DNA of 43,793 nucleotides from an uncultured Blautia sp. (GCA_934371915.1 CAKROE010000012.1:1-43793), one strand, 5' to 3'; shown: positions 1 through 8,704, counted from the first letter of the stretch. Numbers and translations are program-made. The notes: generated by a model not told the origin, from the sequence alone.

Positions 1-831
1 CATATACTCATCCGGACGAATCAGTGACGGACTATAATGTGTCAGCCAGAGTTCTTTCACTTCTGCATCTTTTGCCAGCGTTGCCGCCTCACGGAATGTC
101 ATGTGCTTATAACCTTTTGCTTTTTCGATTTTATCTTCTTCTCCGTACATTCCCTCGCAGATAAACAAATCTGAATTTACTGCATTACGCAAAATAGATT
201 CTGTCGGACGTGTATCCGTCGTGTAAGTTACCTTAATACCTTTTCGATCCGGTCCCAGAACCATGTCCGGTGTATATACTACACCATCTGCCTCTATCGT
301 CTGACCTTTCTGAAGAGGATTCCAGTATTTCAGCGGAATCTCCTGCTCTCTGGCCCGTTCCGGTGAGAATTTACCCTGACGAAGGATTTCAATCGTGTAA
401 CCATAGCAGATCACATTGTGGTTTACGCGGAATGCACTGATACGGTATCCGGCAATTTCCAGCACTTCGAATGGTTTTGTTACCTCTATAAATTTTATTT
501 CAAAAGGAAGTTCCGGTGCGATCACACGGAGTGCATTTACCACCCTCTCCAGGCCCTTCGGTCCCACCAGTGTAAGCGGTTCTGTACGATCCGCATTTCC
601 CATGGTAAGAAGAAGTCCCGGAAGCCCGCTGATATGATCTCCATGATAATGTGTAAAACAAATCACATCGATCGGCTTGAAACTCCATCCTTTTTCTTTT
701 ATTGCAACCTGTGTTCCCTCTCCGCAGTCAATCAGCAGACTGCTCCCATTGTAACGCGTCATAAGCGCAGTCAGCCAGCGCTTTGGGAGCGGCATCATAC
801 CGCCACAGCCAAGCAAACATAAATCTAACAT
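1..831 (-). CDS. rnz: Ribonuclease Z, 3' end cut by window edge
   Basis: RNase Z is the zinc-dependent metallo-beta-lactamase-fold endonuclease that removes 3' trailers from tRNA precursors. The reading frame gives 277 residues before it leaves the window, so I estimate about 30 residues are missing at the C-terminus compared with the usual 305 or so. The zinc motif THYHGDHISGLPG is at residues 60-72 (H61, H63, D65, H66), and a later YTTDT segment fits the metal-bridging aspartate. The ATG at 831 follows an AGGAG site at about 8 bases. It is the last gene of a minus-strand group after tsaE, tsaB and rimI, separated from rimI by 17 bases, so it is probably co-transcribed with them. Confidence 0.93.
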   Translation of the reverse strand, partial: MLDLCLLGCGGMMPLPKRWLTALMTRYNGSSLLIDCGEGTQVAIKEKGWSFKPIDVICFTHYHGDHISGLPGLLLTMGNADRTEPLTLVGPKGLERVVNALRVIAPELPFEIKFIEVTKPFEVLEIAGYRISAFRVNHNVICYGYTIEILRQGKFSPERAREQEIPLKYWNPLQKGQTIEADGVVYTPDMVLGPDRKGIKVTYTTDTRPTESILRNAVNSDLFICEGMYGEEDKIEKAKGYKHMTFREAATLAKDAEVKELWLTHYSPSLIRPDEYM

Positions 832-848
832 ATTTTTCACTCCTGCAT

Positions 849-1283
849 TTACTGCATCTTTGTCATTAAAACTGCATTTTCCGTAGGATCCGTATAATAA
901 TCTTTGCGCAGCCCGTCCTCTTTGAATCCGAGTCTTTCATACAATCTCCGGGCAGTTCCATTACCTTCACGAACTTCCAGATGTACCATATGGATTCCGA
1001 TCATCTCCGCCATTTTGAGCATACTGTCCACAAGGAAATATCCTATGCCTTCTTTTTGACGTTCCGGACAAACGGCCACATTTAATATATCGCCTTCGTC
1101 CAACACTGTCTGCATACTGCAATATGCGAGAATTTTTTCTTTTTCTTCGACCACAAAAAACAGGGTATTCTCTTTTGTCAGAAATGTAAAAAAGCCTTCC
1201 TTCGTCCATGGATCAGAAAAAAGGGCTTTTTCTATCTCGACGACCTGCTCCAGATCCTCTACTGACATTTCACGAAAAGTCAT
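849..1283 (-). CDS. rimI: Ribosomal protein bS18-alanine N-acetyltransferase
   Basis: This 144-residue protein is a GNAT-family acetyltransferase of the RimI type, which acetylates the N-terminal alanine of ribosomal protein S18. It covers the single GNAT domain: an N-terminal MSVEDLEQVVEIE segment, a central VAVCPERQKEGIGYFLVD stretch that is the acetyl-CoA binding R/Q-x-x-G-x-G/A loop, and EVREGNGTARRLYERLGF typical of RimI. Its start codon overlaps the tsaB stop codon (ATGA), so translation is probably coupled. RimI next to TsaB and TsaE is a common bacterial arrangement. The substrate is inferred from family and context; other GNAT substrates are possible. Confidence 0.9.
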   Translation of the reverse strand: MTFREMSVEDLEQVVEIEKALFSDPWTKEGFFTFLTKENTLFFVVEEKEKILAYCSMQTVLDEGDILNVAVCPERQKEGIGYFLVDSMLKMAEMIGIHMVHLEVREGNGTARRLYERLGFKEDGLRKDYYTDPTENAVLMTKMQ

Positions 1284-2002
1284 GAATTGGCATCGGCCTT
1301 CGCCGCCTCCCGCTCTGCACGTTCTCTTTCAGCCTGCGATACACGCAGATAATCCGGAACATGTTCCATTGCCGTTTCTGTTTTTCCCTGACGATAATAA
1401 ATCTCGCCAAGCGCGGCTATTGCTGCTGCTCTCTGTTTGTTTACGTGTGCCGGTGCAAAAGAATACGGCACTGTCATTTTTTCTGCAATAAGTTCACGGA
1501 AAACCGGCACTCCATCACCAAGGAAGGTCACCGCTTCCCCACGCTGGTTCAATTTCTCGATCATGTTTTCCATTGGAACTGCCATCTGGTCTTCCACCAC
1601 TTCCAGCTGATGATCTGTAAAACGATAAATACCCGTATACACCTGTTTACGACGTGCATCCATGATTGGGCAAATCAGCCCCGATGCATCATAAAGATTG
1701 TATGCCAGTCCCTCTACAGTAGGAATGGCAATCAGCGGTTTCTTTAAAGCAAGTCCAAGTCCCTTTGCTGTCGCCGAGCCGATTCGAAGCCCGGTAAAAG
1801 ATCCCGGCCCTGCCGCCACTGCAATCGCATCAATGCTGTTCAGATCAAGTTCTGTCATTTTTGCGATCGTATCCAACATCGGCAGCAATGTCTGTGAATG
1901 TGTTTTTTTGTAATTGACTGTATATTCCGCAATCAGTGTATCTTCCTCTACAACTGCAACAGATGCCACGATTCCGGAACTGTCAAGTCCTAAAATCTTC
2001 AT
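1280..2002 (-). CDS. tsaB: tRNA t6A37 biosynthesis protein TsaB
   Basis: TsaB is the ASKHA-fold partner of TsaD in the complex that transfers threonylcarbamoyl to A37 of ANN-decoding tRNAs. The 240-residue length is normal. The N-terminal ILGLDSSGIVASVAVV strand pair and the AVAAGPGSFTGLRIG signature near residues 62-76 are diagnostic. The ATG at 2002 follows GAGGAGATAGG. It lies 47 bases after tsaE and overlaps rimI by 4 bases. TsaD and TsaC, needed for the full pathway, are not in this window. Confidence 0.95.
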   Translation of the reverse strand: MKILGLDSSGIVASVAVVEEDTLIAEYTVNYKKTHSQTLLPMLDTIAKMTELDLNSIDAIAVAAGPGSFTGLRIGSATAKGLGLALKKPLIAIPTVEGLAYNLYDASGLICPIMDARRKQVYTGIYRFTDHQLEVVEDQMAVPMENMIEKLNQRGEAVTFLGDGVPVFRELIAEKMTVPYSFAPAHVNKQRAAAIAALGEIYYRQGKTETAMEHVPDYLRVSQAERERAEREAAKADANS

Positions 2003-2049
2003 ATCCTATCTCCTCTTTTCATCCGCCTACTTAAAACAGATAAAATTTC

Positions 2050-2475
2050 TTACAGCCCCTCCACAGTAATTCGGCGATAATCAAATCCCTGTGCAAGGTC
2101 CTTTTCTATTGTAATGGAAATTCTGTCATCCGGCAAAATCTCCTCAATCAGTTCTGCCCATTCAATCAGACAGATACCCTCTCCAAAGAAATAATCATCA
2201 TATCCGATTTCTTCCATTTCCTCGATATCCCCGATCCGATAAACGTCAAAATGATAAAATGGCAGGCGTCCTTCTTCATAAACCTGTACAATCGTAAATG
2301 TCGGGCTGCTTACCGGCTCCGTAATCCCAAGTCCTGCAGCAACTCCCTGCGTAAATACGGTCTTTCCTACTCCCAGGTCTCCGGTCAGTGTATATACCTG
2401 TCCCGCCCTTGCCTGCAGACCGATTTTTTTGCCTAATTCATATGTTTCTTCAGGGCTTCTTGTCTCTGTCACCAT
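2050..2475 (-). CDS. tsaE: tRNA t6A37 biosynthesis ATPase TsaE
   Basis: TsaE is the small P-loop ATPase that drives the TsaB-TsaD complex in t6A synthesis. The Walker A motif GDLGVGKT is at residues 32-39, followed by SSPTF (the switch region) and the YHFDVYRI segment typical of the family; the end holds LIEWAE. I chose the ATG at 2475, which gives 141 residues, because a GGTGAT anti-SD match sits 9 bases upstream. A GTG at 2487 adds four residues and has an AAGGA site 5 bases upstream, so it cannot be excluded. It is the first gene of the tsaE-tsaB-rimI-rnz group and has its own promoter, divergent from the isomerase gene. Confidence 0.93.
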   Translation of the reverse strand: MVTETRSPEETYELGKKIGLQARAGQVYTLTGDLGVGKTVFTQGVAAGLGITEPVSSPTFTIVQVYEEGRLPFYHFDVYRIGDIEEMEEIGYDDYFFGEGICLIEWAELIEEILPDDRISITIEKDLAQGFDYRRITVEGL

Positions 2476-2495
2476 TTTACCAATCACCTTTTTCC

Positions 2496-2524
2496 TTGCA
2501 GAATTGTTCTTTGCATATTATAAT
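2496..2524 (+). promoter_or_regulatory. Sigma-A promoter of peptidyl-prolyl isomerase
   Basis: TTGCAG (2496-2501) lies 17 bases before a perfect TATAAT (2519-2524). The expected start near 2531 gives a leader of about 40 bases before the isomerase ATG. Confidence 0.7.
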
Positions 2525-2545
2525 AGAGCCCACAAAGAAAAACAA
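2517..2545 (-). promoter_or_regulatory. Sigma-A promoter of tsaE group
   Basis: On the minus strand TTGTTT (2540-2545) lies 17 bases before TATAAT (2517-2522). The -10 box overlaps the -10 box of the plus-strand isomerase promoter by four bases, so the two promoters share one melted region. Confidence 0.6.
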
Positions 2546-2572
2546 TACTTTTTGCAAAAGGAGACTATGATT

Positions 2573-3097
2573 ATGGCAAATACAAACCCGATCGTAACCA
2601 TTACCATGGAAAATGGTGATGTGATGAAAGCAGAGCTTTATCCGGAAATCGCACCGAATACCGTAAACAATTTTATCAGTCTTGTAAAAAAAGGATTCTA
2701 TGATGGTCTGATCTTCCACCGTGTCATCAACGGCTTTATGATCCAGGGCGGATGTCCGGACGGAACCGGAATGGGCGGTCCTGGCTACAGCATCAAAGGC
2801 GAATTTGCACAGAACGGTGTTGCAAATGATCTTGCACACACTCCTGGTGTTCTTTCCATGGCAAGAGCCATGCATCCAAATTCAGGTGGAAGCCAGTTTT
2901 TTATCATGCACAAAGCAGCTCCACATCTTGACGGAAGCTATGCTGCATTTGGCAAAGTAATCGAAGGCATGGATGTTGTAAACAAAATTGCTGAGACAGA
3001 AACTGATTTCCGCGACAGACCGCTTGATGATCAGCAGATCAAATCCATGACTGTTGATACATTCGGTGTAGATTATCCGGAACCGGAAAAATGCTGA
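2573..3097 (+). CDS. Cyclophilin-type peptidyl-prolyl cis-trans isomerase
   Basis: This 174-residue cytoplasmic cyclophilin catalyses proline cis-trans isomerisation during protein folding. No signal peptide is visible. The cyclophilin core is complete: FHRVINGFMIQGG with the catalytic arginine, GVLSMARAMHPNSGGSQFFI, and LDGSYAAFGKV. I chose the ATG at 2573 because AGGAG lies 9 bases upstream; an ATG two codons earlier at 2567 is only 3 bases from the same site. The open frame continues further upstream through the promoter region, but that part is not expected to be translated. The gene is monocistronic, with a promoter at 2496-2524 and a terminator at 3151-3196. Confidence 0.95.
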   Translation: MANTNPIVTITMENGDVMKAELYPEIAPNTVNNFISLVKKGFYDGLIFHRVINGFMIQGGCPDGTGMGGPGYSIKGEFAQNGVANDLAHTPGVLSMARAMHPNSGGSQFFIMHKAAPHLDGSYAAFGKVIEGMDVVNKIAETETDFRDRPLDDQQIKSMTVDTFGVDYPEPEKC

Positions 3098-3150
3098 TTT
3101 AATTTCAACGCACGACCCAAAAAATCACATCGTAATTTTTGTCACCCGGA

Positions 3151-3196
3151 TAAAAAGGCCACAGGAACCATGATTTCATGATTTCTGTGGCTTTTC
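3151..3196. terminator. Bidirectional terminator between isomerase and yigZ
   Basis: An inverted repeat built on GCCACAG/CTGTGGC, extended by CATGA/TCATG around a short loop, is flanked by AAAAA on the left and TTTTC on the right. It can end both the plus-strand isomerase transcript and the minus-strand PBP-yigZ transcript. Confidence 0.75.
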
Positions 3197-3207
3197 TTAT
3201 GTTTTAA

Positions 3208-3888
3208 TTAATGATCAAATGTCTGAACTTCACCGCCAATCACAGAATAGTAACATTCCCCATCCCGTGCAAGGCATGCACGTCCATTTGTCCCTTCTGT
3301 GATTGCTTTCTCGACACTTCCGATTTCCTCTGCAGGAACCAGAAGTTGCAAAACAACCCGGTCTGTGTATTCACTTTCCAGTATCGGCAGGGAACGTTCT
3401 CCTGCAATGTACTGAATCTTGCCGATCCCGGTGTAATCCGTCGTAACCTGCAGTACAATTCCCTTTTGTTTTAATATAACAGTACTTGCAGCCAGTCCTT
3501 CCTGTACAGCCTTTGAATAGGCGCGCACAAGACCGCCTGTACCAAGAAGTACACCTCCGAAATATCTGGTTACTACAACAGCAACATTGTAGATATCTTC
3601 TCCCAGAATCACATCCAGCATCGGACGTCCGGCAGTCCCGGACGGTTCCCCGTCGTCACTGCATCTGGTAAATTCTCTGTTTGCCCCGACAGAATATACA
3701 TAACAGTTATGTCTGGCATCCCAGTACTTCTTTTTCATTTCTTCCAGAAATGTCAGTGCTTCTTCTTCTGTTTCAACGGGGCGGACCGTTGCAATAAAAC
3801 GAGATTTCTTTTCGGTTATTTCTCCGATGCCGCCCTCATATATGGTTTTGTATTCTGTGAGTTTATTCTTCTGTGCTTCCACCGTCAT
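3208..3888 (-). CDS. YigZ/IMPACT family protein
   Basis: This 226-residue protein belongs to the YigZ/YvyE family, related to the eukaryotic IMPACT protein; the molecular role is not settled in bacteria. The N-terminal UPF0029 domain shows EKKSRFIA, DARHNCYVY, SDDGEPSGTAGRPML and VVVTRYFGGVLLGTGGLVRAY, all family hallmarks, followed by a DUF1949-type C-terminal domain. The start is uncertain. The ATG at 3888 has GGAGG only 2 bases away, whereas a GTG at 3882 has the same GGAGG 8 bases away. Both starts and the ribosome binding site lie inside the 3' end of the penicillin-binding protein gene, which overlaps by 26 bases. The frame stays open far upstream through the repeat tract, but that part is a shadow of the PBP tail. 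Confidence 0.9.
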   Translation of the reverse strand: MTVEAQKNKLTEYKTIYEGGIGEITEKKSRFIATVRPVETEEEALTFLEEMKKKYWDARHNCYVYSVGANREFTRCSDDGEPSGTAGRPMLDVILGEDIYNVAVVVTRYFGGVLLGTGGLVRAYSKAVQEGLAASTVILKQKGIVLQVTTDYTGIGKIQYIAGERSLPILESEYTDRVVLQLLVPAEEIGSVEKAITEGTNGRACLARDGECYYSVIGGEVQTFDH

Positions 3889-6544
3889 CTCCTCCGCCGG
3901 TATCGCCGCCACCGGTGTCACCTCCGGTGTTATCTCCTCCGGTATTATCTCCTCCGGTGTTATCTCCTCCGGTATTGTCTCCTCCGGTGTTGTCTCCTCC
4001 GGTATTATCTCCTCCGGTATTATCTCCTCCGGTATTGTCTCCTCCGGTGTTATCTCCTCCGGTGTTGTCTCCTCCGGTGTTGTCTCCATTGTTATTATCT
4101 GCATTCGGATTATTCGGATCCGGAGTCGGTGATACATTGAAAGTCTCTTCATCAGTCGTATACTCTTCCATCGTATCGTCCGATTCGTAGAAATGCTGAT
4201 CGCAATAATCTGTCGGCACATCACCAATATCAAAGTATTCTGTAATTACAGGACAGCCTGCTCTCGGAAGCAATCCTGTCTCCTCGCAGATACTGATCTT
4301 CTCTACACTTGCCGGCATATCAAAATCTTTATCCGGGAGGCCTTCATGAATACGGGTCATAACCTTCTTCCAGAGGTTCTTATGGAAATCTCTCGCATCC
4401 TCCGGAAGTTTCTCATTGTTATCAAATCCAGACCATACCGCACAGGTATAATATGGGGTATAACCAACAAACCAGAGGTCGTTGTATGCATCTGTTGTAC
4501 CGGTCTTACCGGCAACTGTCATATTATCCAGCTGGCATGCAGTACCTGTACCCTGATTTACAACATCTTCCATTGCACTTGTCAAAAGCCATGCAGTGCT
4601 TTCTTTAACAACAGATCTTCCTGCTGAATTTTTCTCAATGAGGACATTTCCGTTGTGGTCAAGAATCTTAGTATAATAAATTGGCTCAATATAATTACCG
4701 TTGTTTGCAATTGCCGCATATGCTGCACAAAGTTCTACGTTCGTGACACCATGAGTAAGACCTCCCAGGGCCATCGGAAGATTTGCATCTGTCCAGACAG
4801 TTCCATCAGCATCTTTGTCTGCTTCTGTACCATGTGCCAGTGTTGTAAATCCAAAATTATCCAGGTACTGAAGTCCAAGCTCCGGTGTTACTTCTTCAAG
4901 ACACTTGACCGCTACAACGTTGATGGAATTCTGGATAGCCCGACGTATCGTTGTCGTTCCGCCATAGCTCTTGGAAGCATTATTTACCGGTGATCCATCC
5001 GGATAATTGTATGGTTCATCCTCGAACGTCGTTGCCAGTGTCATGCCTTTCTCATTGAGGGCCGGTGCATAGGTAGACAGAATCTTAAAGGTTGATCCCG
5101 GCTGTCTTGTCGTATCTGTTGCACGGTTCAATGTCAGACTCGCGGTCTTTTCTCCACGTCCGCCGATGATTGCCTTTACATAACCTGTGTGCTGATCAAT
5201 GATACTCATAGAAGACTGTGGCTGCGGTGCAAAGCTTATCCGTTCAGAAACGACGGTACTTCCATCAGCAAGAACATGCTCTTTGTATCGGTCAACATAG
5301 CTCTGTCCTTCTTCCTGAGAATCAAACAGAAGATCAAATTCCGGATCTTCATTCTGGAAATACAGACGAAGCATTTCTTTGCTGTAGTTTACTTCTTCTC
5401 CGTCAGGGTTCTGAACAGTGAGCGCATAATCCAGCGCGTACTGCACATAATCCGGATAATTGGACGGATCTGCATACTCTTCGTCCAGAATCTTCTGAAT
5501 AGAAGCATCCTGTGTCGTATAAATACTCAGACCACCACTGTAAACAAGGTTCTGGGCCTGTGTACGGGTATAGCCTTTGATATTCATCAGATCATTGATC
5601 ACCTGATCAATCAGTTCATCTTCAAAATAAGAATATACGGTATTATCCGTCTCTTCATTCAGTACCTGTGCTGCCTGAATTTCTGAATAGACGTCAGCAT
5701 TGATCACCTGATCATACTGTTCCTGTGTAATATAATTCTGATCGATCATATGATCCAGGACTTCTTTACGTCTCTTTGCATTTGCCTCCGGATGCTCAAT
5801 CGGATTGTACTGCGTCGGATTCTGTGTGATACCTGCCAGTGTCGCGCATTCTGACAGATTCAGATCCCATACATCCTTATTAAAGTATTTGCGAGCGGCT
5901 GCCTGCACACCATATGTTCCGGCTCCGAGGTTGATCGTATTAAGATAATTTTCAAGAATTACATTTTTGTCGTTAATCTTTTTCTCGATCTCAACAGCCA
6001 GATACTGTTCCTGAATCTTACGTGTAAAACGCTCAAGCCATGTAGACTCCTGCGTCCAGTTTGTAAATACATTATTCTTCAAAAGCTGCTGCGTGATCGT
6101 ACTTGCACCTTCCGAAAGATCTCCTGAGGAAAGGTTCTTTACAAAAGCACGGAGAATACCTCTTACGTCGATACCATTATGCTCATAAAAACGCTCATCC
6201 TCGATCGCCACAACCGCATGCTGAAGATCCACCGGAATCTGATCAATGGATACAGGAAGTCGGTTCGAACTCGGTGCCGTCAGCTTACGAAGCTGATTGC
6301 CATCTCCATCATATAAAAATGTCGCATAACCCAGTGGTGAAATATCAATATCATTTACATCAGGAGCATTATCTATAATTCCCCGAAAAGCTCCAATTCC
6401 GGTACAGCCAATCACCACGCAGATCGTGATCAATACCACAAAAAGTACTCTGATCAGCGACACATGGGCTCTTTTGCCCATCATGGCAGTACGGGAAATC
6501 AGCGAATTTCGCTTTTTTGAGACTGATTTTTTTCCGTAATTCAT
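3863..6544 (-). CDS. Class A penicillin-binding protein (PBP1A type)
   Basis: This bifunctional peptidoglycan synthase has 893 residues. A short basic cytoplasmic N-terminus precedes one membrane segment (about 30-55). The GT51 glycosyltransferase domain (about 95-270) carries EDERFYEHNGID with catalytic E115 and the GASTITQQLLKN motif. The transpeptidase domain carries S484-TFK, S540-IN and K680-TGT. The tail (about 810-893) is an Asp/Asn/Gly/Thr-rich low-complexity region made of GDNTG units encoded by an 11-copy 15-bp repeat, then GGGDTGGGDDGG. Such a tail should be extracellular and flexible, perhaps spanning the wall. AAAGGAGG lies just before the ATG at 6544. A TATAAT at about 6580 is a candidate -10 box, with a weak -35. 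Confidence 0.95.
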   Translation of the reverse strand: MNYGKKSVSKKRNSLISRTAMMGKRAHVSLIRVLFVVLITICVVIGCTGIGAFRGIIDNAPDVNDIDISPLGYATFLYDGDGNQLRKLTAPSSNRLPVSIDQIPVDLQHAVVAIEDERFYEHNGIDVRGILRAFVKNLSSGDLSEGASTITQQLLKNNVFTNWTQESTWLERFTRKIQEQYLAVEIEKKINDKNVILENYLNTINLGAGTYGVQAAARKYFNKDVWDLNLSECATLAGITQNPTQYNPIEHPEANAKRRKEVLDHMIDQNYITQEQYDQVINADVYSEIQAAQVLNEETDNTVYSYFEDELIDQVINDLMNIKGYTRTQAQNLVYSGGLSIYTTQDASIQKILDEEYADPSNYPDYVQYALDYALTVQNPDGEEVNYSKEMLRLYFQNEDPEFDLLFDSQEEGQSYVDRYKEHVLADGSTVVSERISFAPQPQSSMSIIDQHTGYVKAIIGGRGEKTASLTLNRATDTTRQPGSTFKILSTYAPALNEKGMTLATTFEDEPYNYPDGSPVNNASKSYGGTTTIRRAIQNSINVVAVKCLEEVTPELGLQYLDNFGFTTLAHGTEADKDADGTVWTDANLPMALGGLTHGVTNVELCAAYAAIANNGNYIEPIYYTKILDHNGNVLIEKNSAGRSVVKESTAWLLTSAMEDVVNQGTGTACQLDNMTVAGKTGTTDAYNDLWFVGYTPYYTCAVWSGFDNNEKLPEDARDFHKNLWKKVMTRIHEGLPDKDFDMPASVEKISICEETGLLPRAGCPVITEYFDIGDVPTDYCDQHFYESDDTMEEYTTDEETFNVSPTPDPNNPNADNNNGDNTGGDNTGGDNTGGDNTGGDNTGGDNTGGDNTGGDNTGGDNTGGDNTGGDNTGGDTGGGDTGGGDDGGSTEE
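3918..4082. repeat. 15-bp tandem repeat x11 in PBP tail
   Basis: Eleven adjacent 15-base units read on the plus strand as TCTCCTCCGGTRTTR, where R is A or G at two sites; the first unit starts TCA instead of TCT. Each unit encodes Gly-Asp-Asn-Thr-Gly in the PBP frame. The period is a multiple of three, so slippage would change tail length without a frameshift. The other frames over the tract are also open. Confidence 0.93.
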
Positions 6545-6685
6545 GGTTTTCCTCCTTTATAGTCCGTTCTATTATAGCAAATAAGAAATTGTAAATAAAG
6601 CCCCAATTAAAAACTTCACATTTGTAAAAAGACATTTCTGAAATTATTATACTCTTTTACATCCAAAAGTCTGTAATCCAGCTTA

Positions 6686-6718
6686 AAAGAGGGATTCCAA
6701 ATTCTGGAATCCCTCTTT
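6686..6718 (-). terminator. Terminator of ftsH-uvrC-hprK-glk operon
   Basis: A perfect 14-base inverted repeat (AAAGAGGGATTCCA and its complement) with a short loop lies 40 bases after the glk stop codon. Read on the minus strand it ends in CTCTTTT. Confidence 0.75.
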
Positions 6719-6757
6719 CCGTAAAAATAGTCCTGTTTTTAAATATGTAATTTTCTT

Positions 6758-7693
6758 TTAGAGAACCATCTTTGCCGCTCCATAAATTCCGGCATCATTT
6801 CCAAGTGTCGCAAGCTTGATCGGCGTCTCCTTGCAGGATGGAAATGCATGTCTTATGTAGTGTTTCTGAATGCAGTCGATCAACGGCTGTCCGGCTTTTG
6901 ATACTCCTCCGCCGATTACGATTGCCTCCGGATCAACAACTGCTGCAAATCCAGCGATAGCGCTTCCGAGCAAACCTCCTACGCATTCCATAATACGGCC
7001 TGCCAGTGTATCTCCTGCCTTAAACGCATCAAGAACATCTTTTGCTGTAATATTCTGAAGACCTCTCAGAGTACTGTCTTCCTCAGATGCTGCCAGCATT
7101 CTTCCTGCCACACGGACGATTCCTGTTGCAGATGCATACTGCTCCAGGCAGCCTTTATTTCCACAGTTACATGCTTCTTTTTCATCCTGTACCACTGTAA
7201 CATGACCAATCTCTCCGCCTGCACCATGCGCTCCGGCTACGATCTTGCCGTCTATGATGATACCACCGCCGACACCTGTTCCAAGTGTTACAAGAATCAC
7301 ATTCTGTGCACCGGCCGCCGCACCTTTCCATGCCTCACCAAGTGCAGCTACATTTGCATCGTTTCCGGCTTTTGCCTTCAGACCTGTAAGATCATGAAGA
7401 ATCTGTGAAACCGGGGTAAATCCCCAGTAAAGATTTACGGCACATGCCGCCTCGCCTTTTGAATTGATCGGTCCCGGGATTCCGATTCCCACACCTTCTA
7501 CATCTGCTTTATCGATTTTCTTTTCTTCGAGTTTGAGATTGATTGCATTTGCAACATCCGGAAGAATGTTCTCTCCTTTGTTCTCTGTTCTTGTAGGGAT
7601 TTCCCATTTGTCTACCAGAGTACCGTCTGTCTGGAAAAGACCGCATTTTACGGTTGTACCTCCTACATCAATACCAAAGCAATATGAACCCAT
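6758..7693 (-). CDS. glk: ROK family glucokinase
   Basis: ROK glucokinases phosphorylate glucose at C6 using ATP. The 311 residues contain the N-terminal phosphate loop FGIDVGGTTVKCGLF (residues 6-20), GIGIPGPIN, a GNDANVAALGE catalytic segment, GTGVGGGII, GEIGHVTV, and the ROK zinc site CNCGNKGCLEQYASATG. A weak GGTGG site precedes the ATG at 7693. The gene lies 53 bases after hprK on the same strand and is followed by a terminator, so it ends the ftsH-uvrC-hprK-glk operon. The pairing with hprK links glucose entry to catabolite control. Specificity for glucose over other hexoses is inferred. Confidence 0.9.
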   Translation of the reverse strand: MGSYCFGIDVGGTTVKCGLFQTDGTLVDKWEIPTRTENKGENILPDVANAINLKLEEKKIDKADVEGVGIGIPGPINSKGEAACAVNLYWGFTPVSQILHDLTGLKAKAGNDANVAALGEAWKGAAAGAQNVILVTLGTGVGGGIIIDGKIVAGAHGAGGEIGHVTVVQDEKEACNCGNKGCLEQYASATGIVRVAGRMLAASEEDSTLRGLQNITAKDVLDAFKAGDTLAGRIMECVGGLLGSAIAGFAAVVDPEAIVIGGGVSKAGQPLIDCIQKHYIRHAFPSCKETPIKLATLGNDAGIYGAAKMVL

Positions 7694-7746
7694 CTTTCTT
7701 CCACCTTTCCCTGTTATTTGTTATTTTAAAGCAGCCGTCTGCTTTA

Positions 7747-8679
7747 TCAGCTTTCACGCTTCTTTGCAATATTTGCCTGTACACGTTTGTACAGTTCTTC
7801 TGCCGCATTGTATCCCATCTTCTTCTGTCTGTGATTGACAGCAGCAGACTCTACGATAACTGCAAGGTTACGTCCCGGTCTGATTGGCAGAGAATGGCAG
7901 ACAATTTTGTTTCCAAGATATTCGGTATATTCTTCATGAAGTCCGAGCCGGTCATATTCTTTGTCCCGATCCCACTCTTCCAGCTTGATAACGAGATCAA
8001 CAGACTGTGTATCCTTAACACTCTCTACACCAAACAAGGTCTTGACATCAATGATGCCGATACCACGAAGTTCAATAAAATGACGGGTAATATCCGGTGC
8101 CGATCCGACCAGAGTAACGTCACTGACTTTACGAAGCTCTACGACATCATCACTGACAAGACGATGACCACGCTTGATCAGTTCCAGAGCGGCCTCGCTC
8201 TTGCCGATTCCGCTCTCACCGGTGATCAGGATTCCTTCACCATAAACATCGACAAGTACACCATGAATGGAGATACACGGTGCAAGCTGCACACCAAGCC
8301 AGCGGATGATCTCAGCCATAAGACTGGAGGTTGTCCTCTCTGTCACAAATGTCGGTACATTATATTTGATCGCCATGTCGATCATATCCTGAGACGGCTT
8401 TGTCATGGTGCTGAAAATAACGCACGGAATCTTACTGGAAATAAAACGCTCATATTTCATCATACGCTTTTCATCACTGAGCTGCATCAGATACGTATAT
8501 TCTACGTATCCGATGATCTGAACTCGCTCATTTGCAAAATGTTCCAGATATCCGGTAAGCTGCAATGCCGGTCGGTTGATCTCTGCTGTCATGATTCTCA
8601 TATCTGACAGGTCAATCTCAGGGGTCAGGTTTGTAAGATTCTGCTCCTGTACCATCTTTGTCATCAATACACCTTTCAT
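7747..8679 (-). CDS. hprK: HPr kinase/phosphorylase
   Basis: HprK phosphorylates and dephosphorylates HPr at Ser46 and thereby controls CcpA-dependent catabolite repression in Firmicutes. The 310-residue form starting at the ATG at 8679 has AAGGAGA 7 bases upstream; an in-frame start further upstream lies within the uvrC 3' end and lacks support. The P-loop GESGIGKS is at 154-161, followed by GHRLVSDDVVELR, and the SIHG segment before it holds the conserved histidine region. The HPrK signature GIGIIDVKTLFG is also present. The gene lies just downstream of uvrC (26 bases) in the ftsH-led operon. A cre-like site before the sugar transporter at 15762 is a plausible regulatory target of this pathway. 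Confidence 0.95.
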   Translation of the reverse strand: MKGVLMTKMVQEQNLTNLTPEIDLSDMRIMTAEINRPALQLTGYLEHFANERVQIIGYVEYTYLMQLSDEKRMMKYERFISSKIPCVIFSTMTKPSQDMIDMAIKYNVPTFVTERTTSSLMAEIIRWLGVQLAPCISIHGVLVDVYGEGILITGESGIGKSEAALELIKRGHRLVSDDVVELRKVSDVTLVGSAPDITRHFIELRGIGIIDVKTLFGVESVKDTQSVDLVIKLEEWDRDKEYDRLGLHEEYTEYLGNKIVCHSLPIRPGRNLAVIVESAAVNHRQKKMGYNAAEELYKRVQANIAKKRES

Positions 8680-8704
8680 AATGTCTTCTCCTTTAATGTA
8701 ATGT

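Noticed and set aside
3918..4082. CRISPR-like array
   Set aside because: Units are adjacent with no spacers and encode an in-frame PBP tail; no cas genes are present.
3873..4190. A plus-strand Ser-Pro-Pro-Val repeat protein
   Set aside because: It is the antisense frame of the 15-bp repeat, has no ribosome site and matches no gene context.
3208..4233. A 341-residue open frame covering yigZ plus a long Thr-Pro-Glu-Glu repeat protein
   Set aside because: The repeat part is an alternative frame of the PBP GDNTG tail; the yigZ domain starts at 3888 or 3882 with its own ribosome site.
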